Shown here: piece after piece, positions 16,738 to 25,165 of the stretch
How positions within the stretch are numbered: the stretch's first letter is position 1
Layout of the letters: every line of letters starts with the position of its first letter
NCBI GenBank assembly: GCA_024233005.1
Contig: JACKQE010000002.1
Span: 558,001-622,000 of the forward strand
Direction of reading: 5' to 3'
Length of the DNA stretch: 64,000 nucleotides
Source of the DNA: Akkermansiaceae bacterium
Lineage (GTDB): Bacteria; Verrucomicrobiota; Verrucomicrobiia; Verrucomicrobiales; DEV007
Translations under genes and position numbers: made by a program
The notes under the pieces: model-generated
What the model was told of the DNA's origin: nothing
Database searches by the model: none
What the model saw: only the letters and a program-made list of their open reading frames with translations

Positions 16738-17631
16738 TCAGCAGCGGTCCGCATGCAATTTGACATGCAGTTGGATATGGTCATTGACGACGTGCCTACC
16801 GAGAAAGCGGAAGAATTTGCCGGAACCATAGAGACTGCCGTATTGGGTGCGGTCGATCTCAAGCTGCGCTTGTCCGGTGATACGGCTGCCATCCACAGTG
16901 GCGATCACGGCCGGAAATTCAATGGGTTGCGTGGTGCCCCTGAGCGTAAAATCGCCGTGCAACTGGTGGTTGGGAGTGCCCTCGGTGGCGCCTTGGATTT
17001 CAGTGACGGTGTCAATGGTGCATTCCGCTACTGGGTGGCGGGCGACGTCGAAAAAGTCCGCATCGTGCAGATGGCGGATCAGCATGGCATTCCATCCCGG
17101 ATCGGAAAGGTCGTCGCAGGCGATGGTGGCCATGTCGATGGTAAAGCATGCAGACACGAGCCTGCCGGATTGCACCACCATTTCACCAGAGGCCAGCTGA
17201 ACGGTTCCGTGGTGGTGGTTGAATAGGTTGCGTCCGGTCCAGCGGATGACACTTTCTTGAGTATCGACCTGGTAGCGACCGTCGATTTCCGGTGCCGCCG
17301 GAAATTGGCCGGTCCCATTCAGAGGAAGACCGGCCGCTTTCCAGGCGGCCATCCCTCCAGTAAAAGTCCTGACATCGCTGTAACCGTCAGTGCCCAGCTT
17401 GGCGAGGGCGGTATCGGAATCCAGGGAGCCTTCGCCGGCTCCGTAGACCACGATGGGATGGTCTTTGTGGGAAGCGAGCGCCCGGACGGTGTCGAGGAAC
17501 GCCATCTCATAGACGCAGGCATTGACGGAGCCGGGGATATGACCGGCCTCAAAGATCTCCTCAGGCAGCACCATGAGGAGCAGCGGTGGTTCCGGTGCAG
17601 TGAGCAAATCCTGGAGTTCGGTGGTGTTCAT
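16738..17631 (-). CDS. Rhodanese-like domain fused to YceI domain
   Basis: A 297-residue protein starting at MNTTELQ, 22 bp after the stop of the FMN reductase gene. Residues 1-105 are rhodanese-like (VLPEEIFEAGHIPGSVNA, FTGGMAAWKAAGLP). At the active-site loop, however, the sequence is VVYGAGEGSLDSD, so the catalytic Cys of the CxxGxR loop is missing. Residues about 116-297 are a YceI-type lipocalin-like barrel (DTQESVIRWTGRNLFNHHHG, LRGTTQPIEFPAVI, DRTQYGS). YceI proteins bind long isoprenoid or amide lipids, usually in the periplasm, but no signal peptide is seen here, so it is likely cytoplasmic. The domain calls are firm; the joint function is unknown. Confidence 0.87.
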   Translation of the reverse strand: MNTTELQDLLTAPEPPLLLMVLPEEIFEAGHIPGSVNACVYEMAFLDTVRALASHKDHPIVVYGAGEGSLDSDTALAKLGTDGYSDVRTFTGGMAAWKAAGLPLNGTGQFPAAPEIDGRYQVDTQESVIRWTGRNLFNHHHGTVQLASGEMVVQSGRLVSACFTIDMATIACDDLSDPGWNAMLIRHLHDADFFDVARHPVAECTIDTVTEIQGATEGTPNHQLHGDFTLRGTTQPIEFPAVIATVDGSRITGQAQLEIDRTQYGSLYGSGKFFRFLGRHVVNDHIQLHVKLHADRC

Positions 17632-17653
17632 GATGGTGGGAAGATGGGAAAGA

Positions 17654-18235
17654 TCAGGCAAGCAGTTTGACAAGGTGATGCGCCAAGGTGGAACCCAGAC
17701 GGTGAATCCGAGCGCCCAGTTTTTCATCGATCAGCGAACCATTTGGATCGAAGGCCTTGTGCGCGCTGCCCACGGCAACTTGATCTGGAAGAACGGTCAC
17801 GCCGAGATTTCCGAGGATGGCGCGGAGGTGAACCAAGCCGCGCAATCCTCCGAGGCCACCGGGCGAGGCCGCGCAGAGAATTGCCGATTTGCCGGTAAAG
17901 GCCTGCAGAGGAGGTTCCTCATCGCTTTCTGAACGGGAGACCCAGTCGATCGCGTTTTTCAGCGCCGCAGTGAGGCTGCTGTTGTACTCCGGTGAGGCGA
18001 TGATGACTCCATCGTGGGTGTAGAACAGTTCTTTCAATTGTCTGGCTGTTTCAGGCATTCCGTGTGCCGCTTCAAGATCCTCATCAAAAACCGGCAAGGG
18101 AAAGTCCCGCAGGGCGATGAGCGTCACCGTGGCCCCTGAATCGCGCGCTCCAGCCGCAGCCAGGGCGGCCAATTTCTGGTTGTAGGAATCGTGGCGGAGA
18201 CTGCCGCCGAATGCGAGGATGCGTGGTGTGGTCAT
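17654..18235 (-). CDS. NAD(P)H-dependent FMN reductase
   Basis: A 193-residue flavodoxin-fold reductase of the NADPH-dependent FMN reductase family (ChrR/azoreductase-like). GGSLRHDSYNQKLA is the phosphate-binding loop for FMN, ASPEYNSSLTAALKNAIDWV is the hallmark PEYN motif, and AASPGGLGGLRGL is the second flavin loop. Such enzymes reduce quinones, azo compounds or metals with NAD(P)H and FMN in the cytoplasm. It is the first gene of a two-gene operon with the rhodanese-YceI fusion. Length matches the family. Confidence 0.9.
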   Translation of the reverse strand: MTTPRILAFGGSLRHDSYNQKLAALAAAGARDSGATVTLIALRDFPLPVFDEDLEAAHGMPETARQLKELFYTHDGVIIASPEYNSSLTAALKNAIDWVSRSESDEEPPLQAFTGKSAILCAASPGGLGGLRGLVHLRAILGNLGVTVLPDQVAVGSAHKAFDPNGSLIDEKLGARIHRLGSTLAHHLVKLLA

Positions 18236-18493
18236 GATTTAGGGAAGGTGGACGAGATTCTCCGGTGGAAAGGGTGCCGGAGGGATTGTTGAAGAACGAT
18301 GCCCCTCAAGATGGCTGGATACCAATGCTTCTCTGGCAAAAGGTTGATGCTGTCAGGTAATGAAGTCCCGGGGCATTGACCGAGGCCCTCCTCGCAGGGC
18401 AACGGAAGTTCAGGTTGGGGAGGGGGGCCGTCCGAGGGAGAATGGTTGAAAACAGTGGGGAGCAGGTTGAGGAAGTCGCGGGGAAGGTGAAGT

Positions 18494-19930
18494 TCATTCG
18501 GAGGCTTTTTTCCCTGACTTGAGCACACTGGCATACTCCGGTCGCTTCTTCCACGCTTCGAAGTAAGGCAGGTATGCGGTCACTTCGGTCCAGGACCTGG
18601 TGGTCGGTTCGGTGTCGTGAACTTTTCCCTCAGGATAGTCCCGGCCAGTTTGACTGGCATTCACCGTGGCATTCCAAGTGTCGAGCGCCCCGCGAAGTCG
18701 GTTGGCGATCTCTGGTTTCTCCTGACTGAGGTCGCGGGTTTCCCGGGGATCCGCCTCCAGATCATAGAGTCGGTAGACACCTTTCTCCAGATTTTCGGTG
18801 AGCAGCTTGTAGCGGTTGTCCACCAACGCGGCACGTCCCTGGTGGCGGAAAGGAATGGGATGGGATCTGGCGCCTGTTTCCCCGGTAAAAAGAGGTTTTA
18901 GACTCACCCCATCCCTCGGGGTCAACATCACACTGTCAGGCAGCCCCACGACGTCGGCGAGGGTGGGAAAAATGTCCATGGTGACCGCAGGGTGGTTGGT
19001 GACGCGTGGTTGGGTAATGCGGTCCGGCCATTCGATGATCGCCGGGACACGCAGTCCACCCTCGAAGACCGAGTTTTTGAAACCGCGCAGACCTCCCACC
19101 GTTTCCGGCGTGATCCCCGGCAATCCCCCGTTGTCACTGCAAAACCAAACCAGGGTGTTGCCGGCGATGCCCCACTCGCGCAAGGCACTCCTCAGCTTCC
19201 CGATGCTTCGGTCCATCGCGACGAGTTCGCCATAATGCTCGGCCGAGTTTCTATCGAGACCCGGGAAATCCGTTTTGTCCTCCGGCGCCGACCGGAACGG
19301 ACTGTGTGGGGAGCCAAACCAGATCACCGTGAAAATCGGGCGGGCTTCCTTGCGGTGTTGGTCGATGAAGTTCAGTGCTTCCGAAACAACGATGTCCGAG
19401 GAGTCGCCGCGGAACTCCTCGAACGTGCCTTTCCGGCTCATGATGGGATCACGGTCGAAGAAGTTGGTCACGGAAAGCCATTCCCCAAAACCGAATTCGC
19501 CGGGATTGTGATCATCCGTTGAGAGCACGGGAACACCGGGGCCGCGCAAGCCGTTGAGGTGCCATTTGCCGAAATGTCCGGTGGTATAGCCCGCATCCTG
19601 GAGGGCCCGTGCCACGGTTTTTTCCTGGCGGTGCAGGGCATAGCCGTGATTGAGCACCCCGGTGCGGTCATTCGACCGGCCGGTCATGACGGTGGCGCGG
19701 GTGGGAGAGCAGTTCGGAGCCCCCGCATAGAACCGGTCAAAACGCAGGCCGTTTTGGGCCATGGCGTCGAGATGCGGCGTTTTCAGAACGGGATGATGGT
19801 AATACCCGGTCTGTCCCCAGCCCATGTCGTCCGCCATCACAAGAATGATGTGCGGTGGATCGGCGGCGCGGGCAGGTGCTCCGGCTAGTCCGGTGGAGAA
19901 AAGCAGAAAAAGAAGGCAGCTCGTTCGCAT
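18494..19930 (-). CDS. Secreted sulfatase (arylsulfatase A-like)
   Basis: A 478-residue sulfatase starting at MRTSCLL with a signal peptide (cleavage near ARAA). The formylglycine signature CSPTR at residues 74-78, in NCSPTRATVMTGR, is canonical; metal ligands Asp34 and Asp35 are in VMADDMGWG, and GKWHL and FCSDNGG are the usual later motifs. It hydrolyses sulfate esters, probably on algal or host polysaccharides, in the periplasm or outside. The Cys must be converted to formylglycine by FGE or anSME; neither dedicated enzyme is seen nearby. The 258 bp upstream of the next gene (18236-18493) hold no gene that I can support. Confidence 0.92.
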   Translation of the reverse strand: MRTSCLLFLLFSTGLAGAPARAADPPHIILVMADDMGWGQTGYYHHPVLKTPHLDAMAQNGLRFDRFYAGAPNCSPTRATVMTGRSNDRTGVLNHGYALHRQEKTVARALQDAGYTTGHFGKWHLNGLRGPGVPVLSTDDHNPGEFGFGEWLSVTNFFDRDPIMSRKGTFEEFRGDSSDIVVSEALNFIDQHRKEARPIFTVIWFGSPHSPFRSAPEDKTDFPGLDRNSAEHYGELVAMDRSIGKLRSALREWGIAGNTLVWFCSDNGGLPGITPETVGGLRGFKNSVFEGGLRVPAIIEWPDRITQPRVTNHPAVTMDIFPTLADVVGLPDSVMLTPRDGVSLKPLFTGETGARSHPIPFRHQGRAALVDNRYKLLTENLEKGVYRLYDLEADPRETRDLSQEKPEIANRLRGALDTWNATVNASQTGRDYPEGKVHDTEPTTRSWTEVTAYLPYFEAWKKRPEYASVLKSGKKASE

Positions 19931-20067
19931 CGCCACTGTTTTATCATGACCCCGGGGCTTTGCCCATCGAAACCGAAAAGGCATATAATCCGTTTCTCGG
20001 GGAAAGGTGGCAGATCAGTTCCCTCTCCCCATGACGGCCGGAGAGGAAAAAGGGCGTTCAGGCGGGG

Positions 20068-20610
20068 CTACAAATCATTGATGCTTGGATCTGGCCGGTG
20101 CCACCAAAAGCTGCCGGTGGGAAGCAGGCGCTCCATGGTGGAGCGGTCCGCTTCGCACACGACTGCATTGGTGGGCGTTTCCTGGATGGTGAGACGTTGG
20201 CAGACCAGATTCCGCTGGCCGGCATCGAGCATGTTCTGCAGCTTGCTTTTGAAACAAAGCGCGCGCATTTCCGTCGTCGGGTCGCCCGGGGTCAGCAGCA
20301 GCCGAGGGACGAGATTGGGCTCGTGAGTCCGGAAATAGGACACCAATGGGTCTTCCGCATGCAAATGGAAACTGTGGTCGACGGCACGGTCGATCCACTC
20401 AAACCACCGTCGCTTTGCGACATCAAATTCGACCAACATGTTGGTTGCCGGATCAAGGGGAGCATTGTCCGCCTGCACGATTTCCACGGTGACCACTTCG
20501 TCATGGCCGTGAGGTACGCTGCAGGCCGGAGCGGCCCCGCTGGTGAGACGGTGGGCCATGCTGTAGCGGCGGCTGAAGCGCAGGGTGAAGTCGTGCTGGG
20601 ATGTGGTCAT
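20068..20610 (-). CDS. 6-pyruvoyl-tetrahydropterin synthase / QueD family protein
   Basis: A 180-residue member of the PTPS/QueD family. Zinc-binding His20 in YSMAHRL and His34, His36 in PHGHDE, the catalytic-type Cys30, VDHSFHLHAEDP, GDPTTEMRA and IQETPTNAVV are all in place. The family includes 6-carboxytetrahydropterin synthase of the queuosine pathway and pterin synthases. At 180 residues it is longer than QueD (about 120), with an insert between the central motifs, and no queC or queE lies nearby, so the exact reaction is uncertain. It is divergent from the DUF971 gene with 129 bp between them. Confidence 0.85.
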   Translation of the reverse strand: MTTSQHDFTLRFSRRYSMAHRLTSGAAPACSVPHGHDEVVTVEIVQADNAPLDPATNMLVEFDVAKRRWFEWIDRAVDHSFHLHAEDPLVSYFRTHEPNLVPRLLLTPGDPTTEMRALCFKSKLQNMLDAGQRNLVCQRLTIQETPTNAVVCEADRSTMERLLPTGSFWWHRPDPSINDL

Positions 20611-20739
20611 GGTACTGGCGGCAACCCCGACAGTAGTCGGAGCCGGTCCCTGCTGTCAAACGGCATCAGGTAGGGGAGAGACGGGCAAAATAGTGCTTTT
20701 CCCCGTGGCGGAAGGGACTACCTTGAACCGACAACGTGT

Positions 20740-21057
20740 ATGCGCCCGGAAGACATTCAAATCATTGGCCAGGAAGTTGCGATTCGCTGGTCCGACGGCT
20801 CGGAGGACTACTTTCCTTTTGAAAAATTGCGCGCCGCTTCCCCGAGTGCGTCCAATCAGGGGGAACGGGATCTCTTCGGCAATCTGATCGGTGGCAATCC
20901 GGGGCAGACCCATTTCCCCGGAGTGGTCGTGACCGGTTGGATGCCGGTGGGCGGGTATGCGATCCAGTTCCGCTTCAGTGATGGACACGCCTCCGGGCTT
21001 TACCCTTTCAGTTACCTGAAAGATCTCAGCAAGGCCATCGCGGATGGCCGGGCTTGA
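20740..21057 (+). CDS. DUF971 domain protein
   Basis: A 105-residue protein matching the DUF971 / gamma-butyrobetaine-hydroxylase N-terminal-like fold: EVAIRWSDGSEDYFPFEKLR near the start and FRFSDGHASGLYPFSYLKDL near the end. Stand-alone DUF971 proteins are often linked with iron-sulfur cluster or Mrp-type proteins, but no such gene is adjacent here. It is monocistronic between a divergent QueD-like gene and the convergent NtrC-type regulator. Confidence 0.85.
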   Translation: MRPEDIQIIGQEVAIRWSDGSEDYFPFEKLRAASPSASNQGERDLFGNLIGGNPGQTHFPGVVVTGWMPVGGYAIQFRFSDGHASGLYPFSYLKDLSKAIADGRA

Positions 21058-21127
21058 GCCATTTCCCCCAGGCGTGCAGACCAGGCTTGGAGAAAAAAGA
21101 TAACGGGAGGGCTCGCCTTCTCCCTGT

Positions 21128-22585
21128 TCAGTTCCCAGTGCCACTGGGAGAGAGGCCGTGCTGGTCGATTTTCTTGCGCAAGGCTGCCGCGGTCATGCCA
21201 AGGAGACGGCAGGCGGCCTTTTGATCGCCTTCGCTACGTCGCAAGGCCTCTTCAAGGACGGCGCGTTCGGCCCGCTCAAGGGGAGTGCCTTCCCCATCTT
21301 CGGCGTCGAGAAATGCCGCGGCCGCCGTTGCGGGCGAGGACACCGTGACGGCCGGGTCCGGATCCTGGGACCGGTGTTTGCGGGGGACCCCTCCCACTGG
21401 CAGGTCCTGCGGGAGCAGCACGTTGCCGGTCGTGAGGACGCAGGCTCTTTGCAGCGTGTTCTCCAGTTCCCGGACATTGCCTGGCCAGTCATGGTTGAGG
21501 AGCACCTCCATCGCTTCAGCGGACACCGTGACCCGTCGGGAGGCTCCGCTCTCAGCAAAGCGACCGAGGAAATGATCCACCAGGAGAGGGACGTCCTCGC
21601 GACGGTTGCGCAACGGCGGGATGTGAATGCGGACGACATTGAGACGGTAGAACAAATCCTCGCGAAACCGACCATGCTCGACCTCGGTTTCAAGGTGGCG
21701 GTTGGTCGCGGCGAGAATGCGCACATTGGTCCGCAGGGTGGTGTTGCCTCCGACCCTGGAAAATTCCCCCGACTGGAGGACGCGGAGCAGTTTGCTTTGG
21801 ACTTCCAGGGCCATTTCGCCGATTTCGTCGAGGAACAGGGTGCCTCCGTCGCACTGCTCGAAGCGGCCCTGCCGCTGGGTCACGGCCCCGGTGAAAGCCC
21901 CTTTTTCATGGCCGAACAGTTCGCTTTCAAGCAGGTTGGCAGGGATCGCGGCACAGTTGATGGCGACGTATTCGCCGGTGGCTCGGCGGCTGAAACGGTG
22001 GGTGGCGTTGGCGACGACTTCCTTTCCAACACCACTTTCCCCGGTGATCAGGACCGGCACGTCGGCGCGGGCGACCCGGCCGATCAGTTTGATGACATCC
22101 TGCATCGCCTGCGACCGTCCGATGATTAGATCCGCATTGGCGGATGATATCTTGGAAACCGGCGCCTTCGGCTTGCTGGCGGCCAGCTTCATTTGCTCGG
22201 CGGCTTGGAGACCGCGCTCGGCGGCCGGCTTCAGTTCAAAGCTGAGCGACTCCCGACGGAGGACGTCGAAGGCCCCGTGGCGCATTGCTTCAATCACCGC
22301 ATTGGTCGAAGTGAGATTTCCGTTGAGGATCACCGTCGCATTGGGGAGTTGCTGCCGGACTCGTTTGAGCACCTCAATGCCGTCGACTGGAGCCATGCGC
22401 AGCTCGGCGAGCAGCAAGTCGCCTTGGCGTTCAATGAAGATTTTGATGGCGGCAGCGGGATCCGTGGTGGTCACGATCTCGAGACTGGGGGCCTGCAAGT
22501 GGCGCTCGGCCCATTGCAGAAAATCCTGATCGGGATCGACGATGACGGCGAGCTGTGCGACGGAACTGGGATGGGATGCGGGCAC
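21128..22585 (-). CDS. Sigma54-dependent NtrC-type regulator with degenerate receiver domain
   Basis: A 485-residue three-domain regulator. Residues about 10-130 have the receiver layout, but the phospho-acceptor Asp is Glu61 (LLLAELRMAPVDG) and the conserved Lys is Arg (VLRRESL). Residues about 150-385 are the AAA+ domain with Walker A GESGVGKE, GAFTGA in the sigma54-contacting loop, and Walker B GGTLFLDEIGEM. The C-terminus has a Fis-type helix-turn-helix (DQKAACRLLGMTAAALRKKI). It should activate sigma54 promoters without phosphorylation, or be controlled another way. No histidine kinase is adjacent; the downstream gene on the same strand is absent, so targets are unknown. Confidence 0.92.
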   Translation of the reverse strand: MPASHPSSVAQLAVIVDPDQDFLQWAERHLQAPSLEIVTTTDPAAAIKIFIERQGDLLLAELRMAPVDGIEVLKRVRQQLPNATVILNGNLTSTNAVIEAMRHGAFDVLRRESLSFELKPAAERGLQAAEQMKLAASKPKAPVSKISSANADLIIGRSQAMQDVIKLIGRVARADVPVLITGESGVGKEVVANATHRFSRRATGEYVAINCAAIPANLLESELFGHEKGAFTGAVTQRQGRFEQCDGGTLFLDEIGEMALEVQSKLLRVLQSGEFSRVGGNTTLRTNVRILAATNRHLETEVEHGRFREDLFYRLNVVRIHIPPLRNRREDVPLLVDHFLGRFAESGASRRVTVSAEAMEVLLNHDWPGNVRELENTLQRACVLTTGNVLLPQDLPVGGVPRKHRSQDPDPAVTVSSPATAAAAFLDAEDGEGTPLERAERAVLEEALRRSEGDQKAACRLLGMTAAALRKKIDQHGLSPSGTGN

Positions 22586-22623
22586 TGGTGTGTGGTGGTG
22601 GCGGGGATGGGAAAGAAGCGATC

Positions 22624-23337
22624 TCAGAGACCACCGAACCGGCGCTGCCGTCGTGAGTAGTCGTTCACGGCAGCCTCCAGATCGTCTTCACGGAAGTCGG
22701 GCCAGAATTTTTCGGTGATGTAGAGTTCCGCGTAGCTGATTTGCCACAGCAGGAAATTGGACAGCCGCATTTCCCCGGAAGTGCGGATGAGAAGGTCCGG
22801 ATCAGGGTAGTAGCGGGTGTAGAGATGTTTTGAAAAAACATCCGGGGTGATCATGGCCGGGTCGATGTGCCCTTCTTGGACCGTGCGCACAATACTGCGG
22901 ACTCCATCGACAATCTCTTCCCTTCCCCCGTAGCTGAGGGCCAGGATGAGAGTCAGGCCGGTGTTGACGGAGGTGCGCTCGATGGAGTGATGGAGAACTC
23001 TCTGGCAGGAAGCCGGGAGCTGGGTGATGCGCCCAATGGCTTGGAGACGGACGTTCTGCTCCATCAATTCCGGTGTCTTCTGTTTGAGGAAGGCCTCCAG
23101 GAGCTTCATCAGGGCGGCAACCTCGGATTTGGGACGTTTCCAGTTTTCCGAGGAAAAGGCATAGAGTGTGAGGAACTCCACCCCGAGCAAGGCGCAACGC
23201 TCGACGCAGGCCCGGACCGACTCGGCCCCTTTCCGGTGCCCTTCCCGGCGCGCCAAGCCACGTTCTTTCGCCCAACGACCATTGCCATCCATGATGATGG
23301 CAATGTGTTTTGGAATTTTTCGGCTGGCCATGGACAT
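22624..23337 (-). CDS. uppS: Isoprenyl (undecaprenyl) diphosphate synthase
   Basis: A 237-residue cis-prenyltransferase. The signature HIAIIMDGNGRWA (catalytic Asp), GHRKGAE, YAFSSENWKRP, ALSYGGREEIVD, DLLIRTSGEMRLSNFLLWQ and AELYITEKFWPDF are all conserved in order. It condenses isopentenyl diphosphate units onto farnesyl diphosphate to make the C55 lipid carrier for peptidoglycan and other envelope polymers. Starts at 23337 or 23331 are both plausible; the longer frame to 23373 adds unconserved residues. It lies upstream of the NtrC-type regulator on the same strand, but the linkage is probably incidental. Confidence 0.95.
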   Translation of the reverse strand: MSMASRKIPKHIAIIMDGNGRWAKERGLARREGHRKGAESVRACVERCALLGVEFLTLYAFSSENWKRPKSEVAALMKLLEAFLKQKTPELMEQNVRLQAIGRITQLPASCQRVLHHSIERTSVNTGLTLILALSYGGREEIVDGVRSIVRTVQEGHIDPAMITPDVFSKHLYTRYYPDPDLLIRTSGEMRLSNFLLWQISYAELYITEKFWPDFREDDLEAAVNDYSRRQRRFGGL

Positions 23338-23565
23338 CAGGGGCGGGCTTTCTTCGCATGCCGCGGATACCATACACCGGGGGACAAATCAATCGCGGAG
23401 TGCGCGATCACGCTACTCTCCCATAAGTGGAAACCCTTGGCGGCACGTCAGGGCTTTCCTTGGCGCCGTCCAAAAATTGCTCCCAAAGGGCTGGTCGAGG
23501 GTTTATTTTCCTGATTCAATCCTGAAACCTGCCTCGCCAGGATTGGTTGAAAGTCTGTCAGCCCT

Positions 23566-25128
23566 ATGAAAGATTCCCTTCTACCTCTTCTGCTAATGCT
23601 GACTGGGGTGCCCGGACTGGCGCTTCCGGCCCCGGTGGCGGATCGTCCCAATATCCTGCTGATCATGGCGGACGATCTTGGTTTTTCAGATCTTGGGTGC
23701 TATGGATCGGAAATCTCCACCCCCAATCTCGATGCCTTGGCGTCGGAGGGGCTTCGCTTCACCCAGTTTTACAACACTGCCAAATGCCACAGTTCGCGGG
23801 TGTCTTTGCTGACAGGATTGTATTGCGATCAGGCCGGGGCGGAGTCGCTGGTCCGCGGGGCGACCATCGCCGAGACCCTGGGGGCGGCAGGCTATTTCAC
23901 GGCGATGGTCGGAAAATGGCACCTCAGTGGTCAGCCCACCGATGTTGGGTTCCAGCGCTACTGGGGGCATCTTTCGGGGGCCACAAACTATTTCACGGGC
24001 GATGGTTCGTTCCGGCTCGACGGGGCTACTTGGGAGGTGCCTTCGCAGTTGAACGGCCACCCTTTCTATACCACTCATGCCAATGTCGATTTTGCGATCG
24101 ATTTTCTGAAGCAACACCGGGATTCCGCCGATGGTCGGCCATTTTTTCTCTATACAGCTTTCAATGCTCCGCACTACCCTTTGCAGGCGCCCGAAGAGGT
24201 GGTGAAAAAATACAAAGGCCGCTACGACAAAGGGTGGGATGTGCTGAGGAGAGAGCGACACCGGAGGCAGACCGACTCCGGCTTGCTCCCGGAGAAATGG
24301 GAGCTGAGTCCGCGCCCGGACCACATCCCGGCCTGGGATTCCTTGGGCGAGGCCCAGAAGAAGTGGGAGGCCAGCAGGATGGAAGTGTTCGCTGCGATGG
24401 TTGATCTGCTGGATCACAATGTGGGCCGCCTTGTGTCCTGGCTGAAAGAGAACCGCCTTTACGAGAATACCCTGATCCTGTTTTGCTCGGACAATGGGGC
24501 CTGCCCATTTGAACGCACCAAAGGACGGTCTTTTCCTCCGTGGGATTCCCGGAGTCATTGGACCTACGATGCCAGTTGGGCGCATCTGGGCAACACGCCG
24601 TTTCGGCTTTACAAGCAGAACCAGCACGAAGGGGGGATTTCCTCCCCTCTCATAGTCCATTGGCCGGCTGGTCTGAAAACCCAACCCGGGACAACGACGG
24701 ACCAACCCGGCCACCTCATCGACATCCAGGCCACCCTGATGGAGCTCGCCGGTGCCACTTATCCGTCGCAGATCGGAAAACGCAGCATCGATCCCTTGCA
24801 GGGGAAATCCCTTCTGCCGATTTTTCATGGGGAAACCCGCGAACCACACGGGACCTTGTATTTCCACTTCTCGAGCGACCGAGCCCTGCGCCAGGGGCCC
24901 TGGAAGCTGGTTTCCGCCAAAGGTGGCCGTTGGGAACTCTACCATCTGGATGACGACCGCACCGAGCTTCATGATCTCGCGTCCTCCCAGCCCGAGAGGG
25001 TGAAACAGATGTCCGAGGAGTGGTTCCGTCTCGCCCGCGAGGTGGATCGTTTGCCGGCGAACCAACTCAAGCCGGTCAAGGACAACCTGACCCCCCTCCG
25101 TTTTGGCAAAGGGGAATCCGGCCATTGA
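23566..25128 (+). CDS. Secreted sulfatase with variant CHSSR modification motif
   Basis: A 520-residue sulfatase with a signal peptide (LLPLLLMLTGVPGLAL). Metal-binding Asp36 and Asp37 are in LLIMADDLGFSD, and GKWHL, FYTTHANVDFAI and LFCSDNGA follow. The formylglycine site reads CHSSR (74-78) in KCHSSRVSLLTG. Position 3 is Ser rather than the usual Pro or Ala, though the downstream LLTG is normal. It is likely a polysaccharide or glycan sulfatase of the periplasm or outer surface. The next gene begins 37 bp after the stop in the same direction. Confidence 0.9.
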   Translation: MKDSLLPLLLMLTGVPGLALPAPVADRPNILLIMADDLGFSDLGCYGSEISTPNLDALASEGLRFTQFYNTAKCHSSRVSLLTGLYCDQAGAESLVRGATIAETLGAAGYFTAMVGKWHLSGQPTDVGFQRYWGHLSGATNYFTGDGSFRLDGATWEVPSQLNGHPFYTTHANVDFAIDFLKQHRDSADGRPFFLYTAFNAPHYPLQAPEEVVKKYKGRYDKGWDVLRRERHRRQTDSGLLPEKWELSPRPDHIPAWDSLGEAQKKWEASRMEVFAAMVDLLDHNVGRLVSWLKENRLYENTLILFCSDNGACPFERTKGRSFPPWDSRSHWTYDASWAHLGNTPFRLYKQNQHEGGISSPLIVHWPAGLKTQPGTTTDQPGHLIDIQATLMELAGATYPSQIGKRSIDPLQGKSLLPIFHGETREPHGTLYFHFSSDRALRQGPWKLVSAKGGRWELYHLDDDRTELHDLASSQPERVKQMSEEWFRLAREVDRLPANQLKPVKDNLTPLRFGKGESGH

Positions 25129-25165
25129 ATCGGACCCTGCTCGGTACCACCCCATGTGTCCCCTC

